64,000 bases of DNA from Siphonobacter sp. BAB-5405. GTDB taxonomy: Bacteria > Bacteroidota > Bacteroidia > Cytophagales > Spirosomataceae. The notes under the pieces are model-generated. The model was not told the DNA's origin, ran no database searches, and was given only the letters and a program-made list of their open reading frames with translations. This document shows, in pieces, positions 62,015-64,000 of the stretch (position 1 is the first letter of the stretch; the number at the start of each line of letters is the position of its first letter). The DNA lies in NCBI RefSeq assembly GCF_002872335.1, contig NZ_NJAG01000002.1, forward strand, positions 186,001 through 250,000, given 5' to 3'. Position numbers and translations under genes: made by a program.

Positions 62015-62051
62015 ACATACCAGCATGATAGGTACAAGTCAAGAAGCTTGT

Positions 62052-62087
62052 AACGATAAAGGCAGGTAAAAACCTGCCTTTATCGTT
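62052..62087. terminator. perfect 16-bp terminator after kbl
   Basis: AACGATAAAGGCAGGT/ACCTGCCTTTATCGTT with loop AAAA. Confidence 0.9.
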
Positions 62088-62133
62088 TTCCTAATTATGA
62101 TCAAAGGCTGGTTAGAGACGGCCTGGTTATCGG

Positions 62134-63324
62134 TTACTTAATCACCCCCAGCTCTTTACCAACTTTGGTAAACGCCGCAATGGCTTTTTCGAGGTGTTCG
62201 CGTTCGTGACCGGCGGAGATTTGTACCCGGATCCGGGCTTTTCCCTGTGGTACTACGGGGTAAAAGAAGCCGATCACGTAAATACCCTCTTCCAACAATT
62301 TTGACGCAAACTGCTGAGCCAGCGGAGCATCGTAAAGCATGATGGGAACAATGGGATGTTCGCCGGGCAGAATGTCAAAGCCCGCTGCGGTCATGGCTTC
62401 GCGGAAGAAACGGGTATTCTCTTCCAGCTTGTCGCGTAACGTGGTTGAGGCCCGTAACAGCTCCAGCACTTTCAGGGAGGCTCCAACGACTACCGGGGCC
62501 AGCGTATTCGAGAACAGGTACGGACGAGAGCGTTGACGCAACAGTTCTACAATTTCCTTGCGAGCCGCGGTAAAACCACCCGAAGCACCGCCCAGGGCTT
62601 TTCCGTAGGTACCCGTGATAATGTCAATTCGGCCCAGAACATTCTTGTGCTCAGGTGTACCCCGGCCCGTTTTGCCCACAAAACCACTCGCGTGTGACTC
62701 GTCCACCATCACCATGGCTCCGTACTGATCGGACAGGTCACAGATGACATCAAGTTGAGCAATGGTTCCGTCCATGGAAAATACTCCATCCGTAACAATC
62801 AAAATGCGACGCGATCCCGCTGCAGCTTTTAATTGTTCTTCCAGATCAGCCATGTTATTGTGCTTGTAGCGAAAGCGTTTTGCCTTGCACAAACGAATAC
62901 CGTCGATAATGGACGCGTGATTCAATTCATCGGAAATGATTGCGTCCTGTTCATTCAGCAAGGGTTCGAAAACCCCACCGTTGGCATCAAATGCGGCTGC
63001 GTACAAAATGCAGTCCTCGGCTCCCACAAATTCAGCCGTAGCTTTTTCGAGTTCTTTGTGAATGTCCTGCGTACCACAGATAAACCGAACCGACGACATG
63101 CCATATCCGTGTGAATCGACGGTCTGATGAGCCGCTTCGATAACCGAGGGGTGTGAGGACAGGCCCAGGTAATTGTTCGCACAGAAATTCAGTACATTCT
63201 GTCCGTTATAAGTAGCGATCACCGCCGACTGCGGCGTTACAATGATGCGTTCATTCTTATACAAACCCGCCTCCTGAATGGAAGCCAGCTCTTGCTGAAG
63301 TTCTTCTTTAATCGTTCCGTACAT
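62134..63324 (-). CDS. kbl: glycine C-acetyltransferase (2-amino-3-ketobutyrate CoA ligase)
   Basis: 396 aa, alpha-oxoamine synthase family. [54 protein letters not shown], and the PLP lysine in [14 protein letters not shown]. Splits 2-amino-3-oxobutyrate with CoA into glycine and acetyl-CoA. It lies 12 bases after the threonine dehydrogenase gene, giving a threonine-degradation operon. Confidence 0.95.
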   Translation of the reverse strand: MYGTIKEELQQELASIQEAGLYKNERIIVTPQSAVIATYNGQNVLNFCANNYLGLSSHPSVIEAAHQTVDSHGYGMSSVRFICGTQDIHKELEKATAEFVGAEDCILYAAAFDANGGVFEPLLNEQDAIISDELNHASIIDGIRLCKAKRFRYKHNNMADLEEQLKAAAGSRRILIVTDGVFSMDGTIAQLDVICDLSDQYGAMVMVDESHASGFVGKTGRGTPEHKNVLGRIDIITGTYGKALGGASGGFTAARKEIVELLRQRSRPYLFSNTLAPVVVGASLKVLELLRASTTLRDKLEENTRFFREAMTAAGFDILPGEHPIVPIMLYDAPLAQQFASKLLEEGIYVIGFFYPVVPQGKARIRVQISAGHEREHLEKAIAAFTKVGKELGVIK

Positions 63325-63336
63325 AACTCGAAAAGT

Positions 63337-64000
63337 TTACGCCTGCGTGAGTGAAGGCTGATAATATTCAGAAAGATGATGGATCATTTCTTCCGTCATT
63401 CGGGAGAGATCAAAGGCCGGTGCCCAGCCCCAATCCTTGCGGGCAGCCTGATCATCAATCGTTTTGGGCCAGGAATCGGCAATTTGTTGCCGGAAATCCG
63501 GAACGTACTGCGTTCGAAAATTCGGGAAAAATTTCTGAATGGCCGCCGTTAGTTCAGCGGGTGTAAAACTTAGGCCCGCCAGGTTGTAGGCCGTCCGCAC
63601 CTGAATCCGGCTGCTTTCGGCTTCCATCAATTCCAGCGTGGCCCGAATGGCGTCATCCATGTAGATCATGGGCAGCCGCGTATTCTCCGACAGAAAACAG
63701 GTAAAATCCTGCCCCTGTACGGCCTGATGGTAAATGGCAACGGCGTAATCGGTGGTACCGCCGCCGGGTTGCGACTGGTAACTAATCACCCCCGGATACC
63801 GCAGCGAGCGTACATCAAGACCATACTTCACGTGGTAGTAATGCATCCAGTTTTCAGCCGCTACTTTACTGATGCCATAGACCGTCGTGGGATCAAGCTG
63901 CGTTTGCTGGGGCGTATCGAATGCCGGAGCACTGGGACCAAATACAGCAATCGAACTGGGAATAAATACTTTAGAGACGTTCTGGGTACGGGCTACTTCC
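63337..64000 (-). CDS. tdh: SDR-type L-threonine 3-dehydrogenase, partial
   Basis: The 3' part of the gene; it runs past the right edge of the window. The visible frame has the catalytic YGISK (Tyr-x3-Lys), VFIPSSIAVFGPSAPAF, SLRYPGVIS, GGTTDYAV and LPMIYMDDAIRATLELM, as in the UDP-galactose-epimerase-like threonine dehydrogenases of Bacteroidota. Oxidises threonine with NAD+ to the substrate of Kbl. The function is supported by adjacency to kbl. Confidence 0.9.
   Translation of the reverse strand, partial: EVARTQNVSKVFIPSSIAVFGPSAPAFDTPQQTQLDPTTVYGISKVAAENWMHYYHVKYGLDVRSLRYPGVISYQSQPGGGTTDYAVAIYHQAVQGQDFTCFLSENTRLPMIYMDDAIRATLELMEAESSRIQVRTAYNLAGLSFTPAELTAAIQKFFPNFRTQYVPDFRQQIADSWPKTIDDQAARKDWGWAPAFDLSRMTEEMIHHLSEYYQPSLTQA

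Overview
The window looks like a chromosomal segment of a Bacteroidota species, probably in the Cytophagales near Spirosoma or Siphonobacter. This is inferred from several things: many short SPII lipoproteins, -7 promoter elements of the TAnnTTTG type, weak Shine-Dalgarno sites, very large PAS-rich hybrid histidine kinases, an SDR-type threonine dehydrogenase next to kbl, and REP-like units with the core CCCCGTATGCAATGCGGGG. No 16S rRNA or universal marker is present, so genus level is a guess.

Region 1 (1-32 kb) is accessory in character. It has an HsdR-N-type nuclease-domain protein, three large PAS sensor kinases (1796-5779, 7979-10723, 19528-23427), a lipoprotein/7TM protein/NarL-type kinase/lipoprotein operon (16542 down to 13698), about nine small lipoproteins, and a tail-fibre-like S74 protein. 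Two kinase loci share one layout: a hybrid kinase reading left, a common AAACCCG/CGGGTTT hairpin, a small leftward ORF or gene remnant, then an Asp-box lipoprotein reading right. This looks like a duplicated cassette. The most interesting non-coding signal is a pair of about 255-nt elements (26480-26737 and 29659-29914). Each has a TACTTTTG promoter element, matching hairpins with compensatory changes, a nearly invariant loop (TTATCGGCGGTT) and a terminator. They look like two paralogous copies of an undescribed structured RNA.

Region 2 (32-64 kb) is mostly core metabolism. It holds a zinc alcohol dehydrogenase, a pxpB-pxpC-pxpA-NRAMP-like 5-oxoprolinase operon, two sterol-desaturase-superfamily proteins, a HipA-like kinase with a DUF3037 partner, two single-domain response regulators, a paoABC-type molybdenum hydroxylase operon, an FGGY sugar kinase, a nucleoside phosphorylase, tRNA-Cys, a PLP aminotransferase, MscS, a TSUP exporter, pyrR and pyrB, pth, an M28 peptidase, a DUF2807 protein, a NUDIX hydrolase, and kbl-tdh for threonine breakdown (tdh runs off the right edge).

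Several genes carry what look like single-base frameshifts (6.1-6.5 kb, 15.35-15.4 kb, 25.93 kb, 32.28 kb, 48.13 kb). These could be real decay or assembly indels; read data would decide. No CRISPR array, rRNA operon, prophage or intact insertion sequence was seen.
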